Origin: Mycobacterium sp. M26
GTDB taxonomy: Bacteria; Actinomycetota; Actinomycetes; Mycobacteriales; Mycobacteriaceae
NCBI RefSeq assembly: GCF_001494595.1
Contig: NZ_LN929907.1
Coordinates: 1,121,468-1,185,467, forward strand
Direction: 5' to 3'
DNA: 64,000 nt
The notes below the pieces were generated by a model. That model searched no databases, was not told where the DNA came from, and saw only the letters and a list, made by a program, of their open reading frames with translations. This document shows, one piece after another, positions 38,996 through 50,076 of the stretch. Positions within the stretch are counted from its first letter, which is position 1. Each line of letters starts with the position of its first letter. The translations under genes were made by a program, and so were the position numbers.

Positions 38996-40674
38996 ATGAA
39001 CTGGACGGCCCTGGCACCTGGGCTGGCGCAGTTCCGGGGGTACCGACCGTCCTGGCTGCGCGGTGATATCGCGGCGGGCCTGACCGTGGCCGCCTATCTG
39101 GTGCCGCAGGTGATGGCCTACGCCACCATCGCCGGGCTGTCACCGGTGGCAGGACTCTGGGCTGCCGTGCTGCCGCTGGCGATCTACGCCGTGCTGGGCA
39201 CCTCGCGCCAACTGTCCGCGGGTCCGGAATCCACGACGGCACTCATGACAGCGACGGCTTTGGCCCCGCTGGCCGGTGGCGACCCGGGCCGCTATGCGGC
39301 GCTGGCCGCGATGCTCGCCGTCCTGGTCGGGGTGTTCTGCTTGGTCGGCGGGCTGATCCGCCTCGGCTTCCTCGCCGACCTGCTGTCGCGGCCGGTCCTG
39401 ATCGGCTACATGACCGGGGTCGCCGTCATCATGATCGGCAGCCAGCTCGGCAAGCTCACCGGCGCACCGGTCACCGGCGACGGCATCGTCGATCAGGTGC
39501 GCTCGCTGGTGTCCTCGCTCGACCATGTGCACGGACCACCCTCGCCTTCTCGGCGGCGGTGCTGGCGGCGCTGCTCGCGCTGGCCCGCTGGTTGCCCCGG
39601 TATCCGGGGCCGTTCATCGCGGTGCTGCTGGCCACTCTGGTGGTGGCCGTGTTCTCGTTGGAGGACAAGGGAATCCGGGTGGTCGGCCAGGTACCGGAAG
39701 GGCTACCCGCCTTGGGTCTGACGCTCATCCCGTGGCATGACGTGGGCACGCTGGCCGCCGTCGCGGGTGGCGTCGCGATCGTGGCCTACTCCGACACCGT
39801 GCTGACCGCCCGCACCTTCGCCGCCCGGCAACGCGGGTACGTCGACCCCAATGCGGAGCTGCGGGCGCTGGGCGTCTGCAATATCGGATCCGGCCTCAGC
39901 CACGGCTTCCCGGTGAGCTCTAGTGCCAGCCGCACGGCGCTGGCTGATCTGGTGGGTGGCCGGACCCAGGTGTATTCCCTTGTGGCACTGGGCCTGCTGC
40001 TCGTGGTGATGCTCACCGCGCACGGTCTGCTCGCCGAGTTCCCCACCGCGGCCCTCGGGGCGCTGGTGGTGTACGCCGCGTTGCGGCTCATCGACCTCGG
40101 CGAGTTCCGGCGGCTGGCCCGCTTCCGGCGCAGCGAGCTCATCCTGGCGCTGCTGACGACCGTCGCCGTGCTCGGCCTCGGTGTCCTCTACGGGGTGCTG
40201 GCCGCGATCGGCTTGTCGATCCTCGACCTGCTGCGCCGGGTGGCCCGCCCCCATGACAGCGTGCTGGGTTTCGTACCGGGTCTGGCCGGGATGCACGACA
40301 TCACGGACTACCCTGAGGCACACCTCGAGCCGGGACTTCTGGTCTATCGCTACGACGCTCCGCTGTTCTTCGCCAATGCCCAGGATTTCCGGGCCCGGGC
40401 CATGGCCGCCGTCGACGAAAACCCGGACCCCGTCGAGTGGTTCGTGCTGAACTCCGAAGCCAACGTCGACGTCGATCTGACCGCCCTGGACGCGCTGGAC
40501 CAGTTGCGTGCCGATCTGGCCGCTCGTGGCATCGTTTTCGCCATGGCACGCGTCAAGCAGGAATTGAAGGTCCTGCTCGAAGCCGCGGGCCTGCTGGACA
40601 AGATCGGCGAGGACCACATCTACCCGACGCTGCCCACCGCGGTGGAGGCCTACCGCAACCGGCGCACCGCATAG
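38996..40674 (+). pseudogene. SulP-family sulfate/anion permease with frameshift
   Basis: The two halves of one SulP transporter lie in different frames. Residues to about 180 (MNWTALAPGLAQFRGY... to SSLDHVHG) read from 38996, and the rest (LAALLALARWLPRYPG... to the STAS domain ending AYRNRRTA) reads one frame over to 40674. The break is near 39533-39541, where one missing C in a CC run would restore an HGPT join. The joined product would be about 559 residues and follows M. tuberculosis Rv1739c closely. Conserved blocks are intact on both sides (GLTVAAYLVPQVMAYA, SHGFPVSSSASRTALAD, STAS from about 440). It is therefore either a very recent loss or a sequencing error. The 3' end overlaps the convergent APC gene by 25 bases. 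Confidence 0.85.
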
Positions 40675-41867
40675 ACGACGGCACCGATCGCCAGCAGGGC
40701 AGCGCCGGCGAGCACCGAAGGTAACGGCAGGGCGAACGCCAGCACCACGCAGCCGAGCAGGCCCGCCGCGGGAATCACACCCGCCCTCAGCGTCCATGCC
40801 GAGGCGTTGGCGACGGCGTAGTACACCAGCACCGCGAACGACGAAAAGCCGATCACCCCACGCACATCGGCCACAGCGGCCACCGCAGCGACCACCACAC
40901 CAACAGCCACCTCGGCCCGGTGCGGCACTCCGAAGCGCGGATGAACCGCGGCCAGACCGGCCGGCAGGTGGTGATCGCGCGCCATCGCAAGGGTGGTTCG
41001 AGAGACTCCGAGGATCAGTGACAGCAGCGATCCCAGCGCAGCGACGGCCGCACCAACCCGCACCACCGGCTCGAACCCGGCGGCACCCGCTGCGCGCACC
41101 GCGTCGGCCAACGGTGCTGCGGCACTGGCCAACTGGTCCGGACCCAGCGCGCTGAGCACGGTCACCGCGACCACGGCGTAGATCACCAAGGTCAGCGTGA
41201 GAGCGATCGGGATGGCCCGCGGGATGGTCCTGGCCGGGTCGCGCACCTCCTCGCCGAGTGTCGCGATGCGGGCGTAGCCGGCGAACGCGAAGAACAACAG
41301 CCCGGCCGCCTGCAGCACGCCCAGTGGTCGGGCATCTCCGAGTGCCAGCCGGGCCGGGTCGGTCGCACCCGAGAAGGCCACGGCAGCAACGACTCCGATG
41401 AGGACCGCCAGAACCACCGCCACGATGATCCGGGTGAGCAGGGCGGACTTCTGCACCCCGCGATAGTTCACCACCGTCAGCGCGGCCACCGCGGCCACCG
41501 CGATCGCGTGGGCGTAGGGAGGCCAGACGTACAGCCCGACGGTCAGCGCCATGGCCGCACACGATGCCGTCTTGCCGACCACGAAACTCCAGCCGGCCAG
41601 GTAACCCCAGAATGGCCCGAGGCGTTCGCGTCCGTAGACGTAGGTGCCACCGGACTGCGGATACAACGCGGCCAGCCGCGCCGAGGACGTGGCGTTGCAG
41701 TAGGCCACCACCCCGGCCAGCGCCAAGCCGACCAGCAGCCAGGATCCGGCCGCGGCAGCCGCCGGCGCCAATGCCACGAAGATGCCGGCGCCGATCATCG
41801 AGCCCAGGCCGATCACGACGGCGTCGCCCGTGCCGAGCCGGCGGTGCAGTGTGCTCACGGCGGGCAT
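40650..41867 (-). CDS. APC-family amino-acid permease
   Basis: This 405-residue amino acid/polyamine/organocation transporter has about twelve helices. ATG 41867 (MPAVSTLHRRLGTGDAVVIG) is preferred to an upstream start because the helix 1 motif IGLGSMIGAGIFVAL then lies at the usual distance. QSGGTYVYGRERLGPFWGYLAGW and FFAFAGYARIATLGEEVRDPARTIPRA are the family signatures. The substrate is unknown. A stable hairpin lies just upstream (41889-41929), separating it from the next minus-strand gene. Confidence 0.88.
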   Translation of the reverse strand: MPAVSTLHRRLGTGDAVVIGLGSMIGAGIFVALAPAAAAAGSWLLVGLALAGVVAYCNATSSARLAALYPQSGGTYVYGRERLGPFWGYLAGWSFVVGKTASCAAMALTVGLYVWPPYAHAIAVAAVAALTVVNYRGVQKSALLTRIIVAVVLAVLIGVVAAVAFSGATDPARLALGDARPLGVLQAAGLLFFAFAGYARIATLGEEVRDPARTIPRAIPIALTLTLVIYAVVAVTVLSALGPDQLASAAAPLADAVRAAGAAGFEPVVRVGAAVAALGSLLSLILGVSRTTLAMARDHHLPAGLAAVHPRFGVPHRAEVAVGVVVAAVAAVADVRGVIGFSSFAVLVYYAVANASAWTLRAGVIPAAGLLGCVVLAFALPLPSVLAGAALLAIGAVVYAVRRLR

Positions 41868-41888
41868 GCTAGGCGCTGGACATGAATG

Positions 41889-41929
41889 CGGACCGGCGTG
41901 GGAGCGGAATCCGCCCCCATGCCGGTCCG
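41889..41929 (-). terminator. Hairpin between the 86-aa membrane gene and the APC gene
   Basis: The outer arms CGGACCGGC(G)TGGG and CCCATGCCGGTCCG pair with one G-T wobble, and the inner GCGG and CCGC extend the stem around a 3-base AAT loop. It lies 130 bases after the minus-strand gene ending at 42060 and 22 bases before the APC start. There is no T-run, as is usual for mycobacterial terminators. Alternatively it is a regulatory leader of the APC gene. The rest of 41930-42059 shows nothing recognisable. Confidence 0.5.
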
Positions 41930-42059
41930 GCACGGTCCCCCGACCCGGATCAGCGTGGCATCCTCATGAGCCAACGGCTTACGGCATCGCCGTGCCCGAT
42001 CAGGGTATGTCAGAAATCTGACGAGGTCGTCAAACTTGTTGAAGTTGTGACCTTCGGAT

Positions 42060-42320
42060 TCAGCGGTTGCGAGCGATGTTGGCGCCGAGATAGGCGCCAT
42101 ACGCCAGCAATCCGGCCACCGCGAGCTTACGGGTCTTCGGCACCACCAGGGCCACGCCGATGGCGGTTTCGATACCGCCGTTGATGTAGGTGTGCTGCAG
42201 CGTGTTCTCGGGGAAGGCCTGTGCGGACACCGACTCGTAGAGCTCCGGGCGCACGAAGTGCGACAGCCCGGTGGCGGCCACGACCGCTCCGGCCAGCTTG
42301 ATCAAACCCTCTGCAGCCAT
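42060..42320 (-). CDS. Small integral membrane protein (DoxX-like)
   Basis: This 86-residue protein has about three hydrophobic segments (IKLAGAVVAATGLSHF, GGIETAIGVALVV, LAVAGLLAYGAYLGANIA) and resembles the short DoxX-like membrane proteins of mycobacteria. It follows the flavin monooxygenase gene by 18 bases on the same strand and is probably co-transcribed. The function is unknown. Confidence 0.75.
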   Translation of the reverse strand: MAAEGLIKLAGAVVAATGLSHFVRPELYESVSAQAFPENTLQHTYINGGIETAIGVALVVPKTRKLAVAGLLAYGAYLGANIARNR

Positions 42321-42338
42321 CGACGTCCTCTCGTAGTG

Positions 42339-43823
42339 CTAGTTGATGCGGTAGTCGCTGATCGGATAGGTCGAGGCCTCGCGCACCGCGGCGCGCGTGG
42401 ACATCGGCCGCAACAACGTCGCCTCACCGCTGGGATTGAAATAGTACGACCGGGCCGAGGTGCAGTTGCCGTTGGTGAACAACGTGTCCCCGAGCAGTTC
42501 GGTCATCCGGTCGAGGTAGCGGTTGTTGGCGTCCTCGGTGATCTCGAATGTGCTTGCGCCACGACGCTTGACCTCGCCAAGCAGGCGGTCCATGTGCCGC
42601 ATCTGGTATTCCATCGAGTTGAAGAAGTTCAACCCGAGGAAGGCATACGGGCTGGCCAGGCTCAGGAAGTTGGGGAAGTAGGGCACCGCCACGCCCTGGT
42701 AGGCCTGGAACCGGGTCTCCCGCCACCACTTTCCGAGGTTGCGGCCGTCGCGGCCGATCACCTCGAAGGCCGGGAAGTTGGCCTCCCAGATGTCGAAACC
42801 GGTTGCCAGGACCAGGGTGTCGATGACGGCCTTGGTGCCGTCGTTGGCCACGATGCCGTCGGCCTCGACGTGGTCGATCCCGCTGGTCTGCAGGTGCACA
42901 TTGGGCTTGGTGAATGTGCGGTAGTACTTGTTGGAGAACGTCGGGCGCTTGCAGCCGAAGTCGTAGTCCGGGGTGAGCTTGCGGCGAAGTTCGGGGTCCC
43001 GGATGGTGGCGAAGCGCCACATCTTGGCCAGGTCGGCGGCGGCGATGGTGATCCGCCCGAAGTGCTTCTGGTGCAGCACCCCCACGTAGACCATCCACTC
43101 GTAGAGTGCATCGGTCACCGCGCGCAGGGCGCGCTGGGTCAGCGGCACCCGCGCGAACAGGCGCTTGGCCCGGGCCGAGAACTTGATGTCCACCTTGGGC
43201 ACCACATAGATGGCCGTGCGCTGGTAGACCGTGAGGTCGGCGGCGTCCTTGGCCAGCTCCGGGATGACCTGGACCGCGGTGGCGCCGGTGCCGATGACGC
43301 CGATCCGGCGGCCGACCGGGTTGTAGGAATTATCCCAGTCGGCGGTGTGCACGACCGTGCCCTCGAAGGTGTGGATACCCGGGATCTCGGGCGTCTTCGG
43401 CTGGGAGAGGAACCCGGTCGCGGTGATCAGGTACCGGGCGGCCATCGTCTCGCCGCCGGCCAGGGTGACCCGCCATAAGGTGGCGTCCTCATCCCAGCGC
43501 GCGCTCTCCACCGTCGCGTTGAACTTCATGTGCCGGCGGATGTCGTACTTGGCCGACACGTCGTCGGCGTACTGCTTGATCTCGGCACCGGTGGAGAACA
43601 GCCGGTTCCAGTTCGGGTTCGGCTCGAAGAAGTACGAGTACGTGGTGGTCGGGACGTCGACGGTCAGGCCGGGGTAGTGGTTGACGTACCAGGTGCCGCC
43701 CAGATCGTCCTCGCGGTCGAGGATGACGAAGTTGTCGAAACCCAGCTTCTTGAGCTGGATCGCTGCGCCGATTCCCCCGAAACCGGCGCCGACGATTATC
43801 GCGTCGAACTGCTGCTCGGTCAT
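42339..43823 (-). CDS. Flavin-containing (Baeyer-Villiger type) monooxygenase
   Basis: This 494-residue FAD/NADPH monooxygenase has an FAD site at IVGAGFGGIGAAI, the BVMO fingerprint FEGTVVHTADWD (F-x-G-x3-H-x3-W-D), an NADPH site at VIGTGATAVQVI, and the second segment DTLVLATGFD. The length and motifs place it near mycobacterial EthA/Rv0892-like enzymes that oxidise ketones or thioamides. ATG 43823 (MTEQQFDAI) lies 6 bases after a TACGGT box, predicting a leaderless message. The natural substrate is unknown. Confidence 0.92.
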   Translation of the reverse strand: MTEQQFDAIIVGAGFGGIGAAIQLKKLGFDNFVILDREDDLGGTWYVNHYPGLTVDVPTTTYSYFFEPNPNWNRLFSTGAEIKQYADDVSAKYDIRRHMKFNATVESARWDEDATLWRVTLAGGETMAARYLITATGFLSQPKTPEIPGIHTFEGTVVHTADWDNSYNPVGRRIGVIGTGATAVQVIPELAKDAADLTVYQRTAIYVVPKVDIKFSARAKRLFARVPLTQRALRAVTDALYEWMVYVGVLHQKHFGRITIAAADLAKMWRFATIRDPELRRKLTPDYDFGCKRPTFSNKYYRTFTKPNVHLQTSGIDHVEADGIVANDGTKAVIDTLVLATGFDIWEANFPAFEVIGRDGRNLGKWWRETRFQAYQGVAVPYFPNFLSLASPYAFLGLNFFNSMEYQMRHMDRLLGEVKRRGASTFEITEDANNRYLDRMTELLGDTLFTNGNCTSARSYYFNPSGEATLLRPMSTRAAVREASTYPISDYRIN

Positions 43824-43872
43824 GAAAAGACCGTACCTGACCGGCCGGTAACCTCCGCGGACCAGCGGAGCC

Positions 43873-44516
43873 TCAACCGGTGGGACCAAGGTCCCCCGCG
43901 CTGGTCAACGCCGCCAGCGCAGCCTCGACTGCGAGCGCGGGCACATCGAGCGTCTTGGAGCCCAGGTCGTGGCGGGCGCCGGTGATCTCGACGATCCGCA
44001 CCGGGGCCGGGATCAGCCGGGCCGCCTCCCGGAGTTCGTCGATGGTGCCGAACGGGTCGGCCGTGCCCTGGGTGAACACCGTCGGCGCGGTGATGGCACC
44101 GAAGTGCTCGGTGCGCAGCCGGTCCGGCTTCCCGGGCGGATGCAGGGGATAGGAGAACGGGGTAAGCAACGCCACCAGGCCGGGGTTCTCCGCGACCACC
44201 ATCGAGGTCTGTCTGCCGCCGTAGGAGTGACCACCGGCGATCACCGGCCCATCGGCCAGCCCGCGCGCCACCGCGATGGCCTCGACGATGCCGTCGCGGT
44301 CACCGGCCGCCGATCCCGACGGTGGCCCCTTCGGCCGTCGGCGGCGATACGGCAGGTTGTAGCGCACCGCCAACCACCCCTGCGAGGCCCAGTGGTCGCA
44401 GATCCGGATCAGCATTGGTGACTCGCGGCTGCCGCCGGCGCCGTGGGTGAGCACCACCACCCCGGCCGGGGTGCCGTCGGGCTCGTGCGCAACACCAGCG
44501 ATGTCGTCGAGCCCGG

Positions 44517-44520
<4 letters not shown>
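43873..44520 (-). CDS. Alpha/beta hydrolase (KANL3/Tex30-like, Rv0421c-type)
   Basis: This 215-residue alpha/beta hydrolase has the nucleophile elbow GGHSYGGRQ, an oxyanion segment LTHGAGGSRES, the acid in TQGTADPFGTIDE and the catalytic His in ARHDLGSK. The ATG at 44520 overlaps the thiD stop (ATGA), so it is the third gene of the thiC-thiD operon, the order seen in M. tuberculosis (Rv0423c-Rv0421c). The substrate is unknown. Position suggests, but does not prove, a link to thiamine metabolism. Confidence 0.87.
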
Positions 44521-46936
<2,416 letters not shown>

Positions 46937-46939
46937 TCA

Positions 46940-47033
46940 CTCCCTACGCCGGCATTACCCGGACAGGTTCCTACGGTCGACGGCGCCTGATTCAGCCGTC
47001 CTCTCAGCGCACTTGGGTGTGCGCTCCCGTGTG
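46940..47033 (-). ncRNA. TPP riboswitch (THI element) of thiC operon
   Basis: Read on the minus strand, the aptamer starts ACGGGAGC near 47030, has CTGAGAGG with CTGAGA ending near 47002, and carries the 3' consensus CCTGTCCGGGTAATGCCGGC followed by GTAGGGAG near 46940. The thiC ATG is 7 bases beyond. A TACTGT box at 47057-47052 is the likely -10, giving a transcript that begins shortly before the aptamer. Confidence 0.95.
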
Positions 47034-47051
47034 TGTAGTTGTCAGTTCCCC

Positions 47052-47057
47052 ACAGTA
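47052..47057 (-). promoter_or_regulatory. -10 box of the thiC operon
   Basis: TACTGT on the minus strand fits TANNNT. A start about 7 bases downstream would place the whole TPP aptamer in the 5' leader. Confidence 0.45.
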
Positions 47058-47085
47058 GCCCACGCCGCGGCGCGCGGCCGAGCCA

Positions 47086-47142
47086 CGAGTTTCACGTTTT
47101 GCAGCGGTCCACTCGATCTTCCGCTGCGAAACGTGAAAGTCG
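47086..47142. repeat. Palindromic repeat copy A (upstream of nuclease-like gene)
   Basis: Arms of 22 bases (47086-47107 and 47121-47142) pair with two mismatches around a 13-base loop. The arm starts CGAGTTTCACGTTTTGC. The element ends 33 bases before the ATG at 47176. It closely resembles copy B at 48048-48104 in arm and loop sequence (shared ACTCG and TCTT in the loop). Confidence 0.85.
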
Positions 47143-47175
47143 ATCTTTGTCGGTGCCCGGTGACACGCTCCCGCC

Positions 47176-48030
47176 ATGCCCAAGCGGGAGGTGTTCCTCG
47201 GACGCGAGGCGCTGACGGCTGGCAGGCTCACCAGGAGTGAGCTGGTCCGCTGGTACCAGCCGCTGTTCCGCGGCGTGTACATGCCCAAGGACTCGGCAAT
47301 CACGCTGTGGGACCGGGCGAAGGCGGCATGGTTGGCGACGGGTCGTCAGGCCGTGGTCACCGGTGTGGCGGCATCCGGGCTGTACGGCGCGAACTGGGTC
47401 GACGCGAACACCACCGTCGAACTGATCTCACCGCGGCACGCGCGGTCCCAACCCTGCCTGGTGGTCCGGCAGGAGTCGATCGCACCGGATGAGGTCACCA
47501 CCGTTGCGGGTATCCCCGTCGTGGTGCGCGCCCGAGCGGCATTCGATCTCGGCAGGCACTTGGCCCGTGGTGACGCGATCGCCCGGCTGGACGCGCTGAT
47601 GCGCAACCAAGTGTTCTCAACCGAAGATGTTGCGCTCCTCGCCAAGCGGTATCCCGGAGTGCGCGGTCTGAAGCGGCTGGCCGAGGCGCTGCCACTCGTC
47701 GACGGCGGCGCGGCCTCGCCGCAGGAGACCCGGCTGCGGCTGTTGTACATCGATGCGGGCCTGCCGCGTCCTGAAACCCAGGTACCGGTGTTCGACGGCC
47801 GGCGGTCGGTGCGCCTTCTCGACCTGGGGTGGGAGCGCTTTCGGGTCGGCTCGGAGTACGACGGCGATGTACACCGCACCGACCGCCGCTCCTACGTGAA
47901 GGACGCGCGACTACGCCCGGTGATGGACAGTCTCGGGTGGGCGGTCGATCACGTCATCAAGGAAGACCGCGATGACGAGATCGTCGAACGCACCCGGCGC
48001 CATCTTCTGTCCCGCGGTTGGAAGCCCTGA
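47176..48030 (+). CDS. AbiEi/DUF559-like nuclease-fold protein
   Basis: This 284-residue protein belongs to a family widespread in mycobacteria and often mislabelled as a cullin-like protein. The N-terminal half (to about 180) resembles the AbiEi-type winged helix/DUF: LTAGRLTRSELVRWYQPLFRGVYMP, then VVTGVAASGLYGANWVD and VPVVVRARAAFDLGRHL. The C-terminal half looks like a Vsr/DUF559 PD-(D/E)xK fold: SPQETRLRLLYIDAGLPRPETQ, VRLLDLGWERFRVGSEYDGDVHR, then RRSYVKDARL and a strand near VDHVIKED. The E...D...E-Y-D-G-x-x-H pattern is the predicted active site. Two related palindromes bracket the gene. Nuclease activity and any toxin or defence role are inference. Confidence 0.8.
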   Translation: MPKREVFLGREALTAGRLTRSELVRWYQPLFRGVYMPKDSAITLWDRAKAAWLATGRQAVVTGVAASGLYGANWVDANTTVELISPRHARSQPCLVVRQESIAPDEVTTVAGIPVVVRARAAFDLGRHLARGDAIARLDALMRNQVFSTEDVALLAKRYPGVRGLKRLAEALPLVDGGAASPQETRLRLLYIDAGLPRPETQVPVFDGRRSVRLLDLGWERFRVGSEYDGDVHRTDRRSYVKDARLRPVMDSLGWAVDHVIKEDRDDEIVERTRRHLLSRGWKP

Positions 48031-48047
48031 GCGGCGCGCGCCGGGAT

Positions 48048-48104
48048 CGAGTTTCACGTTTTGCGCGGATGTACTCGTCTTTTCGCTGCACAAGGTGAAA
48101 TTCG
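48048..48104. repeat. Palindromic repeat copy B (downstream of nuclease-like gene)
   Basis: This is an imperfect inverted repeat beginning 17 bases after the stop of the nuclease-like gene. Its first 17 bases, CGAGTTTCACGTTTTGC, are identical to copy A, and the loop again contains ACTCG followed by TCTT. The right arm (GCACAAGGTGAAATTCG) is more diverged. Both copies have the same orientation. Confidence 0.8.
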
Positions 48105-48111
48105 ATGCGGA

Positions 48112-48160
48112 TTGGCCTGAAAAGATTTGTATAGCTAACATATGCGTTATTGCGCCGTCG
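48112..48160 (+). promoter_or_regulatory. AT-rich probable promoter of the DHA2 exporter
   Basis: A short AT-rich island in otherwise GC-rich DNA contains TAACAT (48137-48142) as a possible -10, with TTGGCC 19 bases upstream as a weak -35, and the small inverted element TGTATAGCTAACA at 48129-48141. The spacing is not ideal, so the exact start is uncertain. Confidence 0.35.
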
Positions 48161-48184
48161 GCGCCCGATGCTGCTACTGATTGA

Positions 48185-49924
48185 TTGCTCACGAAACGAG
48201 ACGTGCCCGTGACCACCGAGATCGACGCTGCCGAGATCGAAACCGACCGCCGCCGGCGGCGGATGGACCACGACCACCCGCACTACAAGTGGGTGGTCCT
48301 GTCCAACACCACGCTGGGCATCCTGCTGGCGGCCGTCAACGCCTCGATCGTGCTCATTTCGCTGCCCGCCATCTTCCGCGGGATCGGCCTGAACCCGCTG
48401 GCGCCCGGCAACGTCAGTTACCTGCTGTGGATGCTGATGGGCTACCTGGTGGTCACCGCCGTGCTGGTGGTGCCGTTCGGGCGGCTGGGCGATATGTTCG
48501 GCCGGGTCCGCATCTACAACATCGGCTTCGTGGTGTTCACCCTGGCCGCCATCGCCTTGTCGTTCGATCCGTTCCACCTCGACGGCGGAGCTATCTGGTT
48601 GATCGCCTGGCGGGTGATCCAGGGAATCGGCGGCGCGATGCTGATGTCATCGTCGTCGGCCATCCTCACCGACGCGTTCCCCGCCAACCAGCGCGGTATG
48701 GCGCTGGGTGTCAACATGGTCGCCGCCGTGGCCGGCTCGTTCCTGGGCCTGCTGATCGGCGGCGTGCTCTCCGAAATCCATTGGCAGGCCGTGTTCTGGG
48801 TGGGCGTACCAATCGGCATCATCGGCACCCTGTGGAGTGTGCGGTCGCTCAAGGAACTGGGGGTGCGCAACCCCGGCCGGATGGACTGGGCCGGCACCGT
48901 CACCTTCGGGGTGGGGCTGACCGTGCTGCTGATCGGGATCACCTATGGAATTCAGCCCTATGGCGACTCCACCACCGGGTGGACCAATCCGATGGTCCTC
49001 GGTTCGATCGGCGCCGGGCTGCTACTCCTGGTGGTGTTCTGCCTGATCGAATTGCGGGTCCCGGAGCCGATGGTCGACATCCGGCTGTTCCGCTCGGCAG
49101 CGTTCGGCATGGGCAACCTCGCCGGCCTGATGTCGTCGGTGGGTCGTGGCGGGCTGCAGTTCATGCTCATCATCTGGCTGCAGGGCATCTGGCTTCCCTT
49201 GCACGGCTACAGCTTTGAGTCGACTCCACTGTGGGCGGGTATCTATCTGCTGCCGGCCACGTTCGGGTTCCTGGCTGCCGCGCCGATCGCCGGCTCACTG
49301 GCCGACCGCTTCGGGGCCCGGCCGTTCACCGTCGGCGGCATGGTGCTGATGGCAGTTACCTTCGTCGCGCTGCTGCTGATCCCGGTCAACTTCAACTACT
49401 GGGTGTTCGCGGTTCTGGTGTTCCTCAACGGCCTCGGCGGCGGCATCTTCACCGCGCCCAACACCGCGGCCATCATGTCCAGCGTCCCGGCCGCCCAGCG
49501 CGGTGCGGCATCCGGTGTTCGCGCGACGTTCTTCAACGCCGGATCGTCGCTGTCCATCGGTATCTTCTTCTCGCTCATGATCGTCGGCCTGGCCAACACC
49601 CTGCCCGACGCCATGAGCAAAGGCCTTCAGGCCCAAGGAGTCTCAGCCTCAGTGGCCCACGAGGTGGCCAACATGCCACCGGTGGGCAGTCTGTTCGCGG
49701 CGTTCCTCGGTTACAACCCGATCGCCGAACTGCTGGCGCCCTACAACGCGCTGAATCAGCCGGGCGTCAACGCTGAGGTGCTGACCGGCAAGACGTTCTT
49801 CCCGAACCTCATCATCGAACCGTTCCACGCCGGGCTGGTGGTGGTGTTCGGGGCGGCGGCACTGATGATGGTGGTCGGTGCGATCGCCTCGCTGTTCAAC
49901 CCCGGTCGTTACGCCGAGGACTAG
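48185..49924 (+). CDS. DHA2-family MFS exporter (14 TM)
   Basis: This drug:proton antiporter of up to 579 residues has fourteen helices. Motif A is PFGRLGDMFGRVRIYNIGF. NASIVLISLPAIF is the DHA2 helix 1 signature, and motif C is in VNMVAAVAGSFLGLLIGGVL. The true start is unclear: TTG 48185, GTG 48203 or GTG 48209 are all in frame, and the stretch before HPHYKWVVL is basic and cytoplasmic. An extra hydrophilic loop precedes the last helices (LQAQGVSASVAHEVANM...). The substrate is unknown. No regulator gene is adjacent. Confidence 0.88.
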   Translation: MLTKRDVPVTTEIDAAEIETDRRRRRMDHDHPHYKWVVLSNTTLGILLAAVNASIVLISLPAIFRGIGLNPLAPGNVSYLLWMLMGYLVVTAVLVVPFGRLGDMFGRVRIYNIGFVVFTLAAIALSFDPFHLDGGAIWLIAWRVIQGIGGAMLMSSSSAILTDAFPANQRGMALGVNMVAAVAGSFLGLLIGGVLSEIHWQAVFWVGVPIGIIGTLWSVRSLKELGVRNPGRMDWAGTVTFGVGLTVLLIGITYGIQPYGDSTTGWTNPMVLGSIGAGLLLLVVFCLIELRVPEPMVDIRLFRSAAFGMGNLAGLMSSVGRGGLQFMLIIWLQGIWLPLHGYSFESTPLWAGIYLLPATFGFLAAAPIAGSLADRFGARPFTVGGMVLMAVTFVALLLIPVNFNYWVFAVLVFLNGLGGGIFTAPNTAAIMSSVPAAQRGAASGVRATFFNAGSSLSIGIFFSLMIVGLANTLPDAMSKGLQAQGVSASVAHEVANMPPVGSLFAAFLGYNPIAELLAPYNALNQPGVNAEVLTGKTFFPNLIIEPFHAGLVVVFGAAALMMVVGAIASLFNPGRYAED

Positions 49925-50034
49925 CTGCGCTGTGTCGAATCACCGTTGATCGTGGTGACTTTCGACTCTGCCTCTCGCTGCAGCGAGCACGCTAGGCTGT
50001 CCCGCAGGTCGGCTGCATGAGGGAGGACGGCGCC

Positions 50035-50076
50035 GTGGGCCGAGAAGTCCGCCGGGTCGTCTGCGACCCGCTGTGA
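50035..50076 (+). CDS. Candidate 13-codon leader peptide upstream of mgtC-like gene
   Basis: GTG 50035 lies 6 bases after a strong GGGAGGAC ribosome-binding site and encodes VGREVRRVVCDPL. It stops at TGA 50074-50076, which overlaps the GTG of the MgtC-like gene (GTGA). An in-frame ATG at 50017 would extend it to 19 codons. TAGGCT at 49993-49998 is a plausible -10. The MgtC gene has no ribosome site of its own other than sequence within this short frame, so reinitiation after the leader is likely. Whether the peptide has a regulatory role is speculation. Confidence 0.4.
   Translation: MGREVRRVVCDPL

Noticed and set aside
39703-41562. 619-codon minus-strand open frame across SulP and APC genes
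   Set aside because: Covers two genes with recognised motifs in other frames; composition and lack of motifs mark it as spurious.
47086-48104. Flanking palindromes as ends of an insertion sequence
   Set aside because: Both copies have the same orientation, each is itself a palindrome, no transposase motif is present and no target-site duplication is visible.
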